From the NCBI GenBank assembly GCA_020426085.1, contig JAGQQP010000249.1:1-6360 (forward strand): a stretch of 6,360 nucleotides of DNA, written 5' to 3'. This DNA comes from Planctomycetaceae bacterium. GTDB lineage: Bacteria > Planctomycetota > Planctomycetia > Planctomycetales > Planctomycetaceae. Numbering within the stretch: the stretch's first letter is position 1; each line of letters starts with the position of its first letter. The notes below the pieces were generated by a model. It searched no databases. It was not told the origin of the DNA and saw only the letters and a list, made by a program, of their open reading frames with translations. The position numbers were made by a program, and so were the translations under genes. Of the stretch, positions 4,938-6,360 are shown in pieces.

Positions 4938-6203
4938 ATGCCTGCTCTGCTGCCTCTAAGACTCCCCGGCTTTGCATTTTCCGTATTGATCGTTCTGGCT
5001 GGCTGCAGCTCTGAAAAGAATGCCGAACCCATAAGCAGCGAATCGAAACAGGATACAGTCACTTCTGAAGCAGCAGGTACCGAGTCGAAAAGCGCGAAAG
5101 TGGATGAGAAGACGGCAACAGAGGAAACAGCCTCACCGGATCCCGATTTCACACTCACTGCTGCCGCCTTTTCCCGGGAATACCAGAGTGACAAAGCAGC
5201 AACGAAAAAAAAATATGCAGGCAAGCAGGTTCGTCTCACCGGCAAAGTACATTCGTTTCATCGCACCTTTACCGGATCAGGTCTGATGTTTTTAGACGGT
5301 TTCTCCGACGGCTCAAGTTCAAAGCAGGTCAAACTGGATATGCACGAACTGGACCGCAATCCCTGGGCAAACGCCACCATCGGTCAGGAAGTGACAGTCC
5401 AGGGACTTTTTCCGGAAGGCTTTTCCATCGTTCCCGAATTAGATGAATGCCGGTTCATTGAAGTGACGGGAGATGTGAAACCAGATGTGATTCCTGCAGA
5501 ACAGCTGGCAAAAGCAATGTCGACCGACGCACAACAGACAGATGAAAAGTTCGAAGGGGAATCGATCTATCTATCAGGGACTGTCAAAAAACTCGACCTG
5601 GAAAACAGTCGCATTGAGTTGGGAACGGATCAGAAAACATCCGCTGTCCTCTGGTCAGAATTTACCAATGATTTCGCCCATCTGAAGCCGGGACAGGAAA
5701 TCGAAGTGCTGGGAAGTTATGTCACCGACCGTTCCGACAATCAGATACCGGAATTAAATGAGATCATGCTGGTCAAGCCTCAGTGGCCTGATGGAGATCT
5801 GGAACCGACAAAAATGTATGGCAATGTTCCTCATTTTACCCCTGATCGCCTGGTCGAAGCCTATCGCTCCAACCCGCGGCAGTTCATTTACCGTTATCGA
5901 AACCTGGCAAAACCCCGGAAGAAAAAGCTGACTCTCAGCGACCTCTATTCGGAACCAAAGAATGAACTTCAGATTGAAGGCGTCATCGAAAAAGCAGTCA
6001 AAGAAGAGGGGGGCTGGTCTGTTTACTTCAAGAATTCCCATAATCATGAAATCATCTGTGGCTTCTTGTTGCCAACCAGACAGGAAGTCGAAGTCCTCAA
6101 ACCCGGCTCTAAAGTCATCATCCGGGGAGGACTGACGCAACTGCTCGATTCGAGCCCTGATGAAGCCATTGTTTTAATGGTCTGCAAGGTGATCCCGCAA
6201 TAG
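4938..6203 (+). CDS. Lipoprotein with three tandem tRNA_anti-like OB-fold modules
   Basis: This is a 421-aa predicted lipoprotein. Residues 1-22 form a type II signal peptide (R8 in the n-region, hydrophobic core FAFSVLIVL, lipobox LAGC) with C23 as the lipidated residue. A Ser/Glu/Lys/Thr-rich linker (24-71) leads to three modules that look like diverged copies of one OB-fold unit. Each has a helix, a strand ending in G-x-V/I, and a strand around GxxVxxxG: about 72-176 (AGKQVRLTGKV; IGQEVTVQG), 186-280 (EGESIYLSGTV; PGQEIEVLGSY) and 301-420 (ELQIEGVIEKA; PGSKVIIRGG). The pattern fits the tRNA_anti-like group, OB folds found in bacterial envelope proteins; the resemblance to tRNA binding is structural only and no ligand can be assigned. 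Module 3 is preceded by a basic stretch (KPRKKK, 325-330). The gene is divergent from the six-helix membrane protein and shares its palindromic control region. Function unknown; fold assignment fairly confident. Confidence 0.82.
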   Translation: MPALLPLRLPGFAFSVLIVLAGCSSEKNAEPISSESKQDTVTSEAAGTESKSAKVDEKTATEETASPDPDFTLTAAAFSREYQSDKAATKKKYAGKQVRLTGKVHSFHRTFTGSGLMFLDGFSDGSSSKQVKLDMHELDRNPWANATIGQEVTVQGLFPEGFSIVPELDECRFIEVTGDVKPDVIPAEQLAKAMSTDAQQTDEKFEGESIYLSGTVKKLDLENSRIELGTDQKTSAVLWSEFTNDFAHLKPGQEIEVLGSYVTDRSDNQIPELNEIMLVKPQWPDGDLEPTKMYGNVPHFTPDRLVEAYRSNPRQFIYRYRNLAKPRKKKLTLSDLYSEPKNELQIEGVIEKAVKEEGGWSVYFKNSHNHEIICGFLLPTRQEVEVLKPGSKVIIRGGLTQLLDSSPDEAIVLMVCKVIPQ

Positions 6204-6232
6204 TGATTGAAGATCGAACTCCTGCTTCCGCA

Positions 6233-6360
6233 TTATTTTGATAACCGTTTCTGTAGTACCCGCAGTGTTTTGACATTCGCCTCAAACTGCGCGGGGCTCG
6301 TCGCTTCCGCGAGTGGCGTGGCTTTGAGAGCTGATTCGATATCAGTAGATGCATTGATCT
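6233..6360 (-). CDS. C-terminal end of an unrecognised gene, cut by the window edge
   Basis: Reading leftward from the right edge on the minus strand, one frame is open for 41 codons and ends in TAA at 6235-6233. It has ordinary protein composition: residues such as ATPLAEATSPAQFEANVKTL, then RVLQKRLSK at the end, helical and basic. The gene begins beyond the window, so no start can be given. The end of an aldo/keto reductase is one loose possibility, but I cannot support it. The stop lies 29 bases from the lipoprotein stop, so the two genes converge; I saw no hairpin with a T tract in that gap. Confidence 0.6.
   Translation of the reverse strand, partial: INASTDIESALKATPLAEATSPAQFEANVKTLRVLQKRLSK

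Noticed and set aside
6118..6354. A 78-codon minus-strand frame at the right edge
   Set aside because: It crosses the lipoprotein 3' end and is Arg/Ser-rich. A neighbouring frame with a stop at 6233-6235 looks like the true gene end.

Overview
The window looks like chromosomal housekeeping and accessory DNA from a planctomycete, most likely a Gimesia/Rubinisphaera-type lineage. This is an inference from the protein style: an N-terminally anchored TPR-like protein with a Pro/Lys/Glu-rich tail, a lipoprotein built from tRNA_anti-like OB folds, and roughly even base composition by eye. I could not confirm the taxon by any search. There are six complete genes and one gene cut by the right edge. 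I see no mobile element, CRISPR array, tRNA or rRNA.

Left part (1-3921). A PfkB-family sugar kinase (60-980, +) runs into the 3' end of a three-gene minus-strand operon, and the last 32 bases of the two coding regions overlap tail to tail. Read in the direction of transcription, the operon starts at a near-consensus sigma-70 type promoter (3921-3893). It then encodes a membrane-anchored YfgM/TPR-like protein (3817-2849), an RluD-type 23S rRNA pseudouridine synthase (2849-1824) and a fumarylacetoacetate-hydrolase-fold enzyme resembling 2-keto-3-deoxy-sugar-acid dehydratases (1827-949). The junctions are TAATG and ATGA, so the three genes are probably co-transcribed and translationally coupled. 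The kinase and the FAH-fold enzyme could both act on sugars or sugar acids, but they lie on opposite strands and no pathway can be proved from this window.

Middle (3818-4081). This 264-base stretch holds the operon promoter and the 3' flank of the next gene. I see no credible gene in it.

Right part (4082-6360). Two envelope proteins are divergently transcribed: a six-helix membrane protein of unknown function (4738-4082, -) and a lipoprotein (4938-6203, +). The lipoprotein appears to contain three diverged tRNA_anti-like OB modules in tandem. Between them is a perfect 9-bp inverted repeat (4787-4795 / 4808-4816) whose arms supply matching promoter-like hexamers on both strands, so the site is either a symmetric divergent promoter or an operator. 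In both of these genes a Shine-Dalgarno match supports an internal start, shorter than the longest open frame. The window ends in the C-terminal 41 codons of an unrecognised minus-strand gene (stop at 6233-6235), convergent with the lipoprotein gene.

Nothing here is clearly a new defence or mobile system. The least-explained part is the divergent membrane-protein/lipoprotein pair with its palindromic control region.
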